The notes under the pieces: model-generated
Told to the model about the DNA's origin: nothing
Seen by the model: the letters and a program-made list of their open reading frames with translations, nothing else
Database searches by the model: none
Source: Effrenium voratum
Lineage: Eukaryota > Sar > Dinophyceae > Suessiales > Symbiodiniaceae
Direction: 5' to 3'
DNA: 64,000 bases
Assembly (NCBI GenBank): GCA_963377175.1
Contig: CAUJNA010002902.1
Location: forward strand, 87,501-151,500
Program-made: the position numbers and the translations under genes
In this document: in pieces, positions 44,834-55,479 of the stretch
How positions within the stretch are numbered: the first letter of the stretch is position 1
Layout: each line of letters begins with the position of its first letter

Positions 44834-47800
44834 CTAAGCATCCCAAAGCGCCACATCATCCGAGTGTGGCACGTCGGACCCAATGTTCCAGGTCTGTGCT
44901 TGCCGGACAACCGCCGGCGAGACCGAGAAGCCTTTCACCTCGCCCTCCTTGATGTGCCATGCCAAGAAATTATCCACTGGCATGTCCATGGGGAGAAGGC
45001 TGATGAAACGCTTGGCAGCCGCGGGCCAAATGATGTAGCCGACCGTTGTCCACAAGTAGTGTGGCTTCATCAGCACCTTCCCCGCGCGCTTTCTGGAGCC
45101 ACGATCTTTGCTCGTAAGCCACAATGCGCCGGCATCCTTGGGCATTTCTTTCCTTGGCTGGCATGCCACAGGCTGTGACAAATCAAAAGCCAAAGGCAAA
45201 CGCAGACTAAAACGGCACACACGCAAGACGTACCAACGTGACACCTGGACAGGTGGTTTTGCCCCTGCGGTTCAAGCCGAGTTTGAGGAAACCAAAGTGC
45301 CATTTGGCACACAGCACATGAACAAACGCTGAGTGTCAAGGCCTGTGTCAGAGTCGCTGTGAAGGAGGGCAGGATCACCTGAGCTGGACTTCCGGGCGCA
45401 TGCGGCGCATGCAGCGCATGGGTGTGTCTCACTTCGGATCGAGGGGACTGGCCAAAAAAATGCAAACATTCTGTTCGCCACTACAATGGTCTTCCATGGT
45501 CTTCCCAGAAAGCTTGAAGTCCCTAAATTCAGGGAGTGAGTTGTTTCAAAGTACAAGTAGAGGAAGCCCCGGAATGAGAACACAAAAAAAGATACCCTGA
45601 GAAACGACATGCCCTCAGAAGGGAGGAGACAGCTGGAATAGTCAGATCGGATCCGTTTTGCCCCTTAATGCCGCAGAGCAAGAAATGGAGCACTCCAAGG
45701 TCAAAGGTCCCTCGCAGCGCTGGTGGCAGAAAACGAGACACTTTCTGGGTTTGGTTGGTACACGTTGAAGCCGGCCGGCTGGGGAGACTCAATCGATTCA
45801 ACGTGGTTGGGGCCACATAGCAAACTGATTTGGCAGCTGGGGATGAGTCCCTTGCAAGCAGCTGAGGGTTCTAGCATTTAGCCCTACCCTGGACTTAGCT
45901 TTTCCGCAGGACACCACATAATCAGCCTTTTAGTGGGGAATCAGCTCATTCAAGGGAGGTTCTTCTGAGTGGTATGGTCCACTAGTTTGTTTTTCTGGAT
46001 AGTTTAAACAGACGGGCTCGGGACGGATGAAGCCCATGAATGGGATAAACCAGCAATCCCAACTGATGCAGGTCGTTTTTTTTCTTGGTTGCTGTTCACC
46101 CCCTGCAAAAAGCTTAACTTTTTGGGGGTTTAGTGGAAAACCCCTTGATTTCCAAAATAGTTAAAGTCTAAAGATCCAACCCAATAGCAGTAGAGTTTTT
46201 CTCCCTCCCCATGCACAGCAGGACTTTTTCAACGGCGGAGTGGCGGCATCGTCCTCCAAGACCAGCAGAGGCTTCCCACTCCTGGCGCACTTTCGCCAGG
46301 CCTCGAGGTGGGAGGCGCAGCAGCCCCGCTCCCCAGGAGACATGTTAATCACCTTCTCCCGGTACCAATGGAACCTGGATGCCGGGACCGAAAAGAGACG
46401 ATGGACAGAGTCTTCACCAGCCAACAGATAAATCAAAGGGAAATGACTGCAGGACCTAGGAAGGCCCAACTTTGAAACATGAACAGTCCGAAGGAAATGA
46501 CCGGATCCAAATGGCGTGACCGCACACGAAACGCCAACGAGAAGGAACAATATATGGATCGTAGACTCCTTAAGGAGGTGGATCCAAACCGGTTTGTGAG
46601 TTCCAAATGGGTGTGGGTCAGAAATAGGTACCCCTTTCTTCCACGTTAATCTGTGGATGCCCAGGAAAATAATGGAGTCCCACAAATCTGCCAGGAGAGG
46701 GTGAGTTATTCTTGGGTTCCTTCATCAACGGCGTCTAACAGAAATCGCTTCTTGCAGTCCACGTGGCATCTGGGCCAAGCGCTTGGTGCTCCAGGTCCTC
46801 TGCACCTGGAGGAAACTCCTCACTTGCCCAAGAGGTCTGGAAAACAGTATGGTGACCTTCAGCTTCCCTCTTCTAATTGGTGGTTTGGTGGGGTGGAAAA
46901 TAAGGTTCACCTTCAGCTTCCCTCGAATGTTTTTTTTGGGTTTGGATGTTAGGGGTACCTTCCCCAGTTGAAATGTTGGGGGTCGAGCCCCCAAACCACC
47001 AATCCAAACCACCAATCCAAACCACCATCTAAGGGTCCCCTTTTTTTGGTGGAATCTTGACACAAAAACAAACAACAATGCAAACAACAGGTCAAAAGGT
47101 CGATTCGTTTTGGAGAAGCAAGGTTGAATCAGGGTGTGACCAATTTAAGAGGGGATCCGGACCGCCTGTAGGGGCCTTCAATGGCATACTTGAATCTAGA
47201 ATTGACATTCTTGGGGCAACTTGCCAGGCAGCCCGACTTTGGCGGAGTGCAACCTCGCCGTTGGTTAAAACGAACCCGCTCAACCTGCTTCACTTTCAAA
47301 ACAGGCCGTAGGTGCCCTGCCAGTGCAGTTTGCAGCCCTTCGCCCTGGAAACAGCGGAGCTTCTGGGAGTCCCAAACCTGGGGCGCTTGATCCTTAAGGA
47401 GGAAGTAACGGCACTTTGTGTGGCCCTGGGTCTATTTCAGCAGGATCCTGTTGATGTACATCGAATGGATGTATTGACCAACGGGTGCCCCTGGCAAATA
47501 GTCCTGTAAATAGCGTATCACGGAGAGCGCGCCGCAAGGGCTTTCACAAGTGCATGGGGTGCTACTCTCAGTGAGAAGAGATTGTGAAAGAAGGGCCCTT
47601 GAGCCAAGATGGTTACACGATTGTGTGGGGTTCAAGTGACAGCAAAAGCAACCACAAAACAAACAGACACAAATTTCTTTCGAACACCCGCATTCCTGTA
47701 TGTCATTCAGGATGAAATTGGCTTAGCCCTAATGCCGTAGCCTTTCAAAGTTGCATTCAATTTATCGAAGCCACCTTTGCGACGCGATTGGGTTTGTTCG

Positions 47801-50800
47801 TCTGGCAACTGGAAAAGTATATACAAAGCGCAATGCATGTTGAAATCGAACTCGCACCAATGGTCGGAAACCAAAAGAATCTCTCCGCTGAGGGAACCTC
47901 GAAGTTCGTCTGGTTGTCAGGCTTCAAGTGGTATTCCTGTCGGAATGCTTGTGTGTGGGCCTCCTGTCCTTCCCCAGCCCAGATGTGACTACAATCTGGA
48001 AAGGTTCGATCCCAGTCGGAACCAGTCTTCGTATGCAACACATGCCCGGGAATAGATTTCCAGATTGCGTGTTGGTTGCAGCGCCCATCGTGGACACAAG
48101 GCGGTCAATGGGTGGCCATGCAAAGGTGTCATTCCACGTCTGTTCGCATCGCACTGGTACTCTGTGACTAGCAGCAGCATGGCCTTTTCCAAAATCCATG
48201 ACTGGGACTTGGCTGGGCGTGGAACACTCCAGTCTGTTGCAAATGGAGGTCCTGCTCGATCCATGTGACGTTCATCATAGCCCCGACTGGGATAGTTCAT
48301 GTACGTCATCCAGGAAGTCATTCTTCTTCTTGACGGGTGGTGGCGACCTCCTTGTTCTTCCCATAGGCCTTGATGGCTGTGCGCGGGGGCAAATGCTGAT
48401 GATGGTGCTCCTTGCGATGGTCCTTTGTGAGCGTGTAGTCTCTTGTGGATGTCAAGCAATCTGGGGTCGGATTGTTGTATTCAGGATGGTGCTCGCCACC
48501 GCTGGTGCAAAAGTAGCACGAACGATGTTCCCCAGTACTTGGCTCTGTCGGACATGTGCCGCGCCAAGAGTTCAACTCTGGCATCACGGTTGCCACAAAA
48601 AAAAGCAAGCGATGGGCCGAGCCGTCCAAGCCTTCAAAGACAACGCCCTTGTATCCGAGCGAATGAACATCAGGACGAGTTCCCTCATCTTGGTGGATCC
48701 TCGAAAAATGCATCTGTTTCGTTGATACACAGGATGTGTGCACTGTTCTTTGCGTTAGAGGTCGGTCGCGGATTGGCGTCCTTCAGCTCTCGGTCATTCA
48801 ATCTAGGATTTTTGGTGAAGGATCCAAGATTCACCGTGAGCAAGTTTATGGTGGAGGATGAGTATTTTGTATCCTCTCAGACGCGCTCCTTGGTTGACTG
48901 CAACAAGGATTCCGGGATGGTGGTATATCTGGGCAATTTACAATACTTCTCACCTCGTCACCTCGTTTGTGATTTTACTAGCCTGACATAGCACCTCGCC
49001 TCGTTACATCGACATTTGGGAATAAGGATGTTTCGAGCCCGCGCAGCCTGGAAGATCCAATCAAACTGTCGTCTTCCAACGGCACGCGGCAGTCGCTGCA
49101 AGGCAGGGCGGCAAAGGAAGTGCATGAAGACTTGGGTCCGGAATGCTCATTGCATGCGTTGCTTCTGGCTGCAACAAAAGGACTGCCCGAAACGCGCCGG
49201 GCTAAACAGCCGCAGTGTTTTGGACAGTCTTTGCCCAAGCCCTGAAGCACTTCTTGGGGTTTTCTTTCTAAATATTGCCATCAGCAGCGGGGGCAAATAG
49301 TGTAGTGGCACCAGTCGCATCCAGCACCCTAAAGGTTTTCCACTCGATCCCATGTGCTGCGCTTGTCTTTTCTTTGCTGCCCTGCCCCTCCCCAACTGCT
49401 GCTCCCTTTGCCCGGCAAAGATTGCCCGAAACTAGCTGGGCTGAAAACCCGCAGTGTTTCGGCAGCCTTTGCCGAGCTGAAGCGCTTTTTCGCCACAATC
49501 ATTGAGGGCAATTAGTGTAATCGTATCGGGCACAAGATTAAATCCTATTGCGTGTTTTCCCTTGTTGCTGCCCTGCCCTCCCAGCTGCTGTTTGCCCAAG
49601 CTTCCTGAAGCACTTCATCTTCATTGTTTGTCATTTTGCTTCTACATATTGCCATCAGATCAAGGGTAAATAGTGTCATGGAATCACTCGTGCCCGCGCC
49701 CCGAAGCTCAATGCCATGTGCCAAGGGATGAAAACCCCCTGCCCGCCCAAAGATTGCCCAGCGTTTCGGGCAGTCTTTGCACGAGCTCCCTGGAGCACTT
49801 CTTCTTCATTGTTTGTCCTTTGGGCTCTAAACATTGCCAGTAGCATCGAGGACAAGCATCACTCGTGTCCACCACCCCAAAGGTTTTGAGCTCAGTTCCT
49901 TGTGCTGCTCCTCCCCGCTGCTTTTGTGTTTTGCCGACAAAGATTGCCCCAAACACGCCGGCATCACTCGCATCCAGCACCCCAAAGCTCCTCAGCTCAA
50001 TTCCTGTGCCGCGCTTGTCTTTCTTTGCTGCACTGCTCCTCCCCAGCTGCTGTCGTCTTTGCCGAGCTGCAGCACCTTTTCTCCGAAGTCATCGAGGGCA
50101 AATAGTGTAGCGGCATTGGGCACAAGACCAAGTTCTATGTTGCAAGTTTTTGTTGCTGCCCTGTCCTCCCAGCTGCTGTTGGCTTTTGCCCGGCAAAGAT
50201 TGCCCGAAACGATCCGGACTGACGTTTCAGCGTGCTTTTGGCAGTCTTTGCCAAACGGCCCGCTTGAAGGCAAAGATTGCCCGAAATGCTCCACACTCAC
50301 ATTTTGGACTGCTTGGGTCAGTCTTTGGCCTGACTTCTTTCTGCAATTTTACCTCGCACCATGCCTCGTTAATTCATTTTACACACCTCGTACCTTGGCT
50401 TAGCTCGTCATAATTTGCACTGGTGAGCGCGCCGCATGGGTTTTCACAAGTGCCTGGAACGCTACCCTCAGTGAGAAGAGATCGTGAAAGAAAGGGCCTG
50501 GAGCCAAAATGGTTACACGATTGTGTGGGGTTCAAGTGAAAGCAAAAGCAAACGGGGGGGGGGGGGGTGGGAGGGAGGGGGGGAGGCGGGTGGAAAGTTG
50601 TGGAACTTGCCCCGGATTGTTCCAAAACGGGGGGGGGGGATCCCCAATCGTAATCCGGAATTCATCCGTGGGGTGCTACAACAAGGGGAACCAAATGGAA
50701 TCACCATCTGGCAGAAGGACTATTTCGCTAACAGCTGCACAATGGCTTCATTGACCGTGATAAGGGCCTACCATGCCTAAGGAACCCAGCCACCAACAAA

Positions 50801-51343
50801 GTCTGACGAGACACCTTATTTTGGTTGCCTTCGCTTCTGGCTTCCGCCACGGCGCATCCCTGCCGTGGATCTTCTGCTTGCGGCCGTCCACTGCCGCCAG
50901 ACGCTTCAGCTTCAGGTACCTTCACAACCCGCCCGAATGCCATATCCAATTCCAAGGAAACCAACAAATAAGATGTTTGCCAAACACCACGAAACAGCAT
51001 TAACATGGATATGAACACATGCTAGTTGCAGCCCAACTGTGCAGCGCACCTTCGAGTGTTCATGGCCTTGATCTACCCAACTATCGTAGCTATTGATGTT
51101 GGTTCCTGTAAGCCACAAAAGACCCTACCCAACTATTGCAACTCATGTTAGCTCCAGCAAGCAAAAGAAGAACCCACGAGTTCCCTTACTTCTTTCGCGC
51201 CAAAGGCGCTGCTGAAACTTTCTCCGGCCAAGTCGCGGCGCATTGCGCTGGAGGCTCCGCTCAAGACCCTGCAGGCGATCCGGGCGAGTGTCCAGGTTGA
51301 TGACCACCGCTGCTAGGCCACGAAGCCTCACTCGAAAGGAGTG
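44834..51343 (-). CDS. glycosyltransferase family 25 (LPS/procollagen galactosyltransferase type)
   Basis: Exons, 5' to 3'. 51343-51219 contains AAVVINLDTRPDRLQGLERS, the GT25 start. 50919 to about 50840 continues in phase (AAA|GT joined to a G) with LKLKRLAAVDGRKQKIHG, the family's R-x-x-AVDG. 46374-46225 has INMSPGERGCCASHLEAW and LLVLEDDAA, the G-E-x-GC-x-x-SH-x-x-W and nucleotide-sugar/metal-binding EDD motifs. 45092-44834 has YLWTTVGYIIWPAAAKRF, LPMDMPVDNFLAWH and TWNIGSDVPHS, the GT25 C-terminus, then a stop. Between EDD and WTTVGY about 25-30 residues are missing relative to the family. A possible exon starts at 45719 (after TTTTCTGCCACCAG, LRGTFDLGVLHFLL), but its phase was not proven. 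The enzyme would transfer a hexose in the secretory pathway; acceptor unknown. Upstream exons, including any signal peptide, were not found. Confidence 0.8.
45428..45540. repeat. repeat family E, copy 3 (divergent, 113 bp)
   Basis: CTCACTTC at the left and ATTCAGGGAGTGAG at the right, with the shared interior GACTGGCCAAAAAAA. Lies in a GT25 intron. Confidence 0.6.
46084..46195. repeat. repeat family A, copy 2 (112 bp)
   Basis: Near-identical to 21058-21169 over CTTGGTTGCTGTT...CCAACCCAATAGCAG. It lies about 30 bp inside the intron that follows the EDD-motif exon of the GT25 gene. Confidence 0.85.
46848..47050 (+). repeat. repeat family F, copy in a GT25 intron
   Basis: Contains CACCTTCAGCTTCCCTC twice (about 46853 and 46910), TAATTGGTGGTTTGG, a hairpin TTGGGGG...CCCCCAA (46977-46994) in the T-arm position, then (AAACCACCAATCC)n at 46993-47027. 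Confidence 0.65.
47525..47651 (-). repeat. repeat family H, copy 1 (127 bp) with spliced-leader-like sequence
   Basis: Aligned without gaps to 50425-50551 at about 114 of 127 positions (my count). On the minus strand 47598-47619 resembles the 22-nt dinoflagellate spliced leader at 17 of 22 positions, including the end CTTGGCTCAAG. CTTTCACAA and TTGTGAAAG inside it form a 9-bp inverted repeat. It lies in the long GT25 intron. Confidence 0.75.
47757..48745 (-). other. possible decayed ORF in a GT25 intron
   Basis: Minus frames of 94-157 codons follow one another with frame changes (48743-48318, 48459-47989, 48199-47924, 48041-47757). This could be the remains of a mobile-element ORF, but no domain is recognised and plus-strand frames are equally long (to 182 codons). 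Confidence 0.25.
49165..50340. repeat. degenerate satellite of palindromic GGCAAAGATTGCCCGAAAC units
   Basis: The hairpin word (G)GCAAAGATTGCCCGAAAC...GTTTCGGGCAGTCTTTGCC recurs at about 49183, 49412, 49752, 49938, 50184 and 50268. Between copies other words alternate: GGCAAATAGTGTAGTGGCA (49289, 49508, 49668, 50097), CACCCCAAAG, CTTTGCTGCCCTGCC. Spacing is irregular, roughly 85-330 bp. It lies in the long GT25 intron. Confidence 0.8.
50425..50551 (-). repeat. repeat family H, copy 2 with spliced-leader-like sequence
   Basis: Second copy of the 127-bp element. On the minus strand 50498-50519 matches the spliced leader at 17 of 22 positions, including the exact core CCATTTTGGCTC. The copies differ inside the leader (one keeps CTCAAG, the other CCATTTTGG). 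Sits at the edge of the palindromic satellite. Confidence 0.75.
50552..50642. repeat. G-rich tract
   Basis: Runs of 12 and 10 G separated by GGGAGGGAGG-type sequence. Confidence 0.9.
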
Positions 51344-51360
51344 CTGGGACGAGGCGGGTT

Positions 51361-51465
51361 CTCACTTCCTGAGTGGTTTGGCCAAAAAAAAAGCCTGGAC
51401 TTGTCTAATTTACTGCTAAAATGGTATTCCCAAACAGTGTAAAGTCCGGGAACTCAGGAAGTGAG
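51361..51465. repeat. repeat family E, copy 1 (105 bp, perfect 14-bp ends)
   Basis: CTCACTTCCTGAGT (51361-51374) is the exact inverse of ACTCAGGAAGTGAG (51452-51465). It ends 18 bp before the GT25 exon that starts at 51343, so it lies within the adjacent intron. Copy 2 (59312-59416) has exactly the same length. Confidence 0.85.
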
Positions 51466-51965
51466 GTTTGGAGGATGACCAGGGTTGGGCAACATTTCGT
51501 AAGACTTCAAGGAAACCAAATGCTTGGCCTCGCCTGCTTCAATGTCAAGTAAGCAATCAAAGGCCCCAACTCCGCATCCGGCTAAGATCCCAGAAGAGCA
51601 GGCAAGTTGCTTTGGAGATGGGCTTGAGCGCTTCTTCTCATCCCTTGGCTGGCCGGCTTTGGATAACACGCGTGCGACGCACTTGCGCATTGTACGCATA
51701 CTGGGTTCCTAAAAGCATGACTGGAAACACAACACACGCACACTAGCATGATGCACTCCCTCAAATGTTGCGCAAGCTAATCTTTCACACTGGCGTGTTG
51801 TACAAAGGAAATTCATTGCGCAGTTTCGTACTTGGCATCCTTTCACTGGCAGCTTAGAGGGCAACCCACACATTCCTGCATTCTAACAAGCATGCTGTTC
51901 AACAGCACCATTCGCACCCACTGCACATACCCAAACCACGAAGGGCCGGGCTTTGGCCGGGTTCA
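51466..51965. other. possible 5' exons of the GT25 gene, not delimited
   Basis: A minus frame at 51454-51699 (KKRSSPSPKQLACSSGIL, CGVGAFDCLLDIEAGEAKH) and a plus frame over the same bases (KIPEEQASCFGDGLERFF) are both protein-like. Without splice evidence neither is called. Confidence 0.3.
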
Positions 51966-51971
51966 CGTCCA

Positions 51972-52090
51972 AGCTGCGAGATCTTCTTCTTCACTGTCTT
52001 CATCGCCTTCCTCTTGGCAACCGCCTTCTGCTTCATCACCATCTGCGCAACCGGTGTCCTCTTCTTGCCGACTTGAGGTTGCCGAAGGCT
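51972..52090 (-). CDS. possible exon, lysine-rich or acidic protein
   Basis: After GCTTGCCTCAG one minus frame reads PQVGKKRTPVAQMVMKQKA then AKRKAMKTVKKKISQLG (basic). Another reads an acidic run (EEDTGCADGDEAEGGCQEEG). The repeating GAAGA character makes all frames biased, so coding status is uncertain. Confidence 0.3.
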
Positions 52091-52373
52091 GAGGCAAGCC
52101 GGGATGAATAGCACAGGTTGTTAGAGCTGCAAGGCGAATATGGCTGTGAATGTTTTCTTAGGGTACCCTTTTTTGCAGCGTTTCCAAAAGGACAACCACC
52201 ATTCTGAGGGTACCCCAAGTACTCGCCACAAGATTCCAAACATAAAACCACTGTGACATGTGTGCGAATAGTCTGGTTCGAGCACCTGCATAGCTCCCTC
52301 GCTCCGAAAAGTGGGGTGAAGAAAGTCCCGGCAGGTCCACGGGCTTTTTGTTCACCAACAAAACATGCAAACA

Positions 52374-52510
52374 TACTGTGGATGGACCGAATCCTGCACC
52401 ACTTTGAAACCATGGCCGAAACCATTGTTGGTTGGTACCATTGTTGGTTGGTATTTACAGGGAAATCATCCGAAACCAGGGTTTCTGAACGGTGGTGCGA
52501 ACGGAAATTT
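52374..52510. repeat. repeat family C, copy 2 (divergent)
   Basis: TACTGTGGATGGAC then CACCACTTTGAAACCATGG and GGTATTTACA as in 11045-11173. The right inverted end has decayed, and ACCATTGTTGGTTGGT is duplicated in tandem. A weak third trace (GGTGGTGCAGGATT) lies at 59600-59613. Confidence 0.7.
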
Positions 52511-53174
52511 CGCCACGGCCAGGGGAAGATGCTGCTAAGGGCCGAGCTGCTCTGCCTCCCAAACGGCCCCGAAGCTCCCCATACCTCGCTGCCGACATCG
52601 ACATGTTGCGAACTGGATGCCGAACAATTCCCAGCCCGGAACCCGGAAGTGAAACACCGCTACAAGGGCCTAGCCTGAGGATTCAACGAGACTTCAAAGA
52701 AAGAAAGCTTCATGGGCGAGGTCGTCCTCGCCTCTGTTGTGTCAAGGCAGTCCTGAACCTCCCGAAAGCATGCAAAGGGTAGTGGTTTCGGGGATTCACA
52801 CGTGGGTGGTGCAAGCTTTGGAGAAACATTTGGGTCAACGCAATGCTCGAAGACATGCAACGCCCATGCTTATTTGTTTGCCGTTCAGAGCACCATCCCT
52901 GACTAATTTTGTAAATTTCGATATGGCAACCTGTGAGTCGTTGCTAGGAATTCCCGCGCTCAGCAAAGAGCCTACATGGACCTGCTGCATTGAATTGCCT
53001 GCAGATCACTATTTATGATGCTTCCGACTTCCAAAGACTCAAGCTCGTATCTACCTCAGCTTTGGCACCAATTGTATCATACAGGATAGTATGTTTGATT
53101 CTCCCATAGATTTCGTGAACCTTGAAATCACAAGGCAACAACATCAACAAACCTTGAAATAACACGACAACACC

Positions 53175-53300
53175 ACAGACCACCAGTCCCAGGTATCCCT
53201 GTGGCTTCTTTGGAGTCGAGATCGCCTTCCTTGGGGTCCCGGCCCAGGGGCTTCTTGACACGACAGGTGCCACCGCTGATGGGCAAAACTGCCTTGAGAC
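53175..53300 (-). CDS. candidate exon, unknown protein
   Basis: After GGCCGTCTCAAG the minus frame reads AVLPISGGTCRVKKPLGRD then PKEGDLDSKEATGIPG. An alternative minus frame includes a hydrophobic run (GYLGLVVCGVVVLF). The exon is preceded, on this strand, by a C20 tract (53310-53329). Function unknown. Confidence 0.35.
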
Positions 53301-53309
53301 GGCCCGGTT

Positions 53310-53329
53310 GGGGGGGGGGGGGGGGGGGG
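53310..53329. repeat. G20 homopolymer
   Basis: Twenty consecutive G on the plus strand; length likely unstable or error-prone in assembly. Confidence 0.9.
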
Positions 53330-53469
53330 CTGGAAGGTCCTAGGGGGCCACCGAAACCGAACGGGGGCAAAACAACCTTGCTGGGGAGAGTGAGCAAGCA
53401 CATGGCTGTCAAAAAAAATCGAAGTCGAATGGGTTTGCTTCGTGTTGAACTCGTTACCTGGTGACTTGT

Positions 53470-54007
53470 ATCAATGCATTTCAAAATGAGGGAGCTACAG
53501 GCTTGAACTGGAGTCTGTTGAAACTCCTGGCCCTGATCTGCCCCAGATCGTGTTCACTCTCTGCTGCTCAACGCGCATGACTGCCCAACTAGTCGCCCTT
53601 AGCAGCTCGCACTGGAAATGAGCACGATCCACCGAACAGCAGAACAACCGAACGGCTAACGCAAATGGCAGTCCTGAGCGAGGGAGCCAGGTGAGACAAG
53701 GCTACAGCTTTTGACGTGGAAAGCCGCCTCCGTGGGCAGTGGCAAGAAGACTCCCTTCAAATGTTAAGTCAGCACTGAGAAAATCCACCCCGGCTGGGAG
53801 ACACGTTTTGAAGCGCCTGCTCTCAGGAACCGACCAAAGAAAGGCTTCGGTCCAATAGCAGCCGACACCGATTGATACCCCGAGTTACGGCATATGGCAT
53901 GAATTGGTCCGTGTGACGCGTGCGTGTGCACAGCAGCTTCATCAGCTTGAGGGTTCTCCGACATCGACATTCTGAGCGCTTCAAACAACTGTTTCCCTAC
54001 GCTCCCC
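53470..54007. other. no supported gene
   Basis: Nothing recognised on either strand. Confidence 0.5.
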
Positions 54008-54087
54008 CAGGCTAACATGGAAGCTCCCACCCCTTTGGAAGACTTGGTTCCATTTAGAGGCCTTCTGGGAGCTTCCATGTTAGCCTG
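54008..54087. repeat. 80-bp element with perfect 22-bp inverted ends
   Basis: 54008-54029 (CAGGCTAACATGGAAGCTCC...) is the exact reverse complement of 54066-54087, with a 36-bp spacer. No second copy was noticed in the window. Confidence 0.85.
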
Positions 54088-55090
54088 AGGAAGTGTACCT
54101 CTTTTTGCGGATCCAACATGTCGTCAGTGTGGATTGGGTTTCGTTCAAATTCCCATGACCCCTACCCCATCTGGCCCTCCCAAACCAACAATGCGAATGA
54201 ATCCTGGGAGAAGCCATCCAAGAAGGTGGACATAAATCTTCCTGAGCATGCCCAAAAGGGTCCCCAACCCCAACAAGCCAATGGAAGCCATCCAAAAGCC
54301 ACCAAAAAACCCAGCGATGCCTCCAAGAAATGGCTGTGGCTCAGAAAACCGGTACACAAATGGAACCCTGGTAAGTGGAAGCATGAACCAAAACCTGCGT
54401 AACCCCTCCTGTTTAATTTTGAGCCACACCCAAATGGATCCATGAGACATCAAACTCCAAGGGCCGGGCTCCTTCACACAGCTCCGCGTTCGCAGGCAGT
54501 GCTGGGCGCGGGGTCCGAATGTGCAAGGGGAAGCCATCACATCAACTCACTTGCCCAGTTTGGACCCAGAAATAGAAAGTGGTCACCCTTTTGACCAAGG
54601 AGAAACCAAAAGGTCAAAAGGTCTGCTTTGGGCAACTGAGTATCCTCTTTCCCCATTAAAGTTGTCTTGAGGGACAGCGCATGCGTCCCCAAACCCGAAC
54701 AAAACGAAGTCAAGAAGTCAGCTCGATCGTCAGTTGCCGTTTGCCGTCCTTTGAGAATGCATTTGGGCACTGAACTTCAACTGTATGCCCTTGAGGAACC
54801 TAGGCACCAATCCCAAACATCACCTCCAACATGCGCCTCGGAGCTCCTTGGTTTATGCAACATGGCCATCCCCCGTTCCGCTCCCGGCCCCTTGAAGCAT
54901 CCAGGCTTGCCCAGCATACGCAGGCCTCTCCTTCTCCCACATTTTTTGAAGGAAAATGTGTCGTTGGCGCAGCGGCCCGAATTACAAGCCAGCCATTTGG
55001 TGCCTAAGTTAAGGCTCGCCATCCGAAAAGGTTGATATGCAAAATCGGATACTTCGCCAGGCTATTTGAATCACAGAAGGCACAAATGCT

Positions 55091-55122
55091 GAACCACGCT
55101 TCTTGATCGAGAAGCGTGGTTC
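55091..55122. repeat. 13-bp perfect stem-loop
   Basis: GAACCACGCTTCT, loop TGATCG, AGAAGCGTGGTTC. The loop core GATC is itself a palindrome, so the whole 32 bp is nearly a perfect palindrome. Confidence 0.85.
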
Positions 55123-55239
55123 TTCTCGCATTCTACAATAACTGCAAAACCCATATAATAAGGATCCCCAAGTACCGCGCCTGCATCGTTGTGAGCTCGT
55201 TTTACCCCAGAGCTCGCCTAAAACTAGGCTGATCCTTGG

Positions 55240-55474
55240 AGGTGCTTGAGCTGAGGAATGAGCCACACCTTGACAGGTTACGGATGTGGTTGGAGGAACA
55301 TCCCAAAAGCAAACCACGCGCTCAGCCTAGGGCCGCGAAGCCTCTGAACATCTCAGGCGCACCCGGCTTCAGGTCTTCATTCACCAAACCCGCCGGCTTC
55401 CCACGCACCCCGCCTCCTGAAGGGCTGCAAGTGCCTGGAAAATGTGAACCTGGCGGTTTTTTTCGACTCGCCCG
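55240..55474 (+). CDS. candidate exon, unknown protein
   Basis: The plus frame reads EPHLDRLRMWLEEHPKSKP, later GFRSSFTKPAGFPRTPPPEG then VPGKCEPGGFFRLA, and ends in phase 2 at a GT donor matching the consensus (GCCCG|GTGAGC). The start is uncertain; internal AGs at about 55340 and 55356 are possible acceptors. The minus strand is open too but lacks such a splice site. Confidence 0.45.
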
Positions 55475-55479
55475 GTGAG

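Noticed and set aside
48443..48991. 182-codon plus ORF in the GT25 intron
   Set aside because: Antisense to the gene, overlaps equally long minus frames, no recognisable domain.
49165..50340. CRISPR-like array
   Set aside because: Units are irregularly spaced, divergent and palindromic within a eukaryotic intron; no equal spacers and no cas genes.
54118..54540. Opposed ORFs: hydrophobic minus frame (FLGGIAGFFGGFWMASIGLL) and lysine-rich plus frame
   Set aside because: Each is the mirror of the other, so composition cannot decide; no splice sites found.
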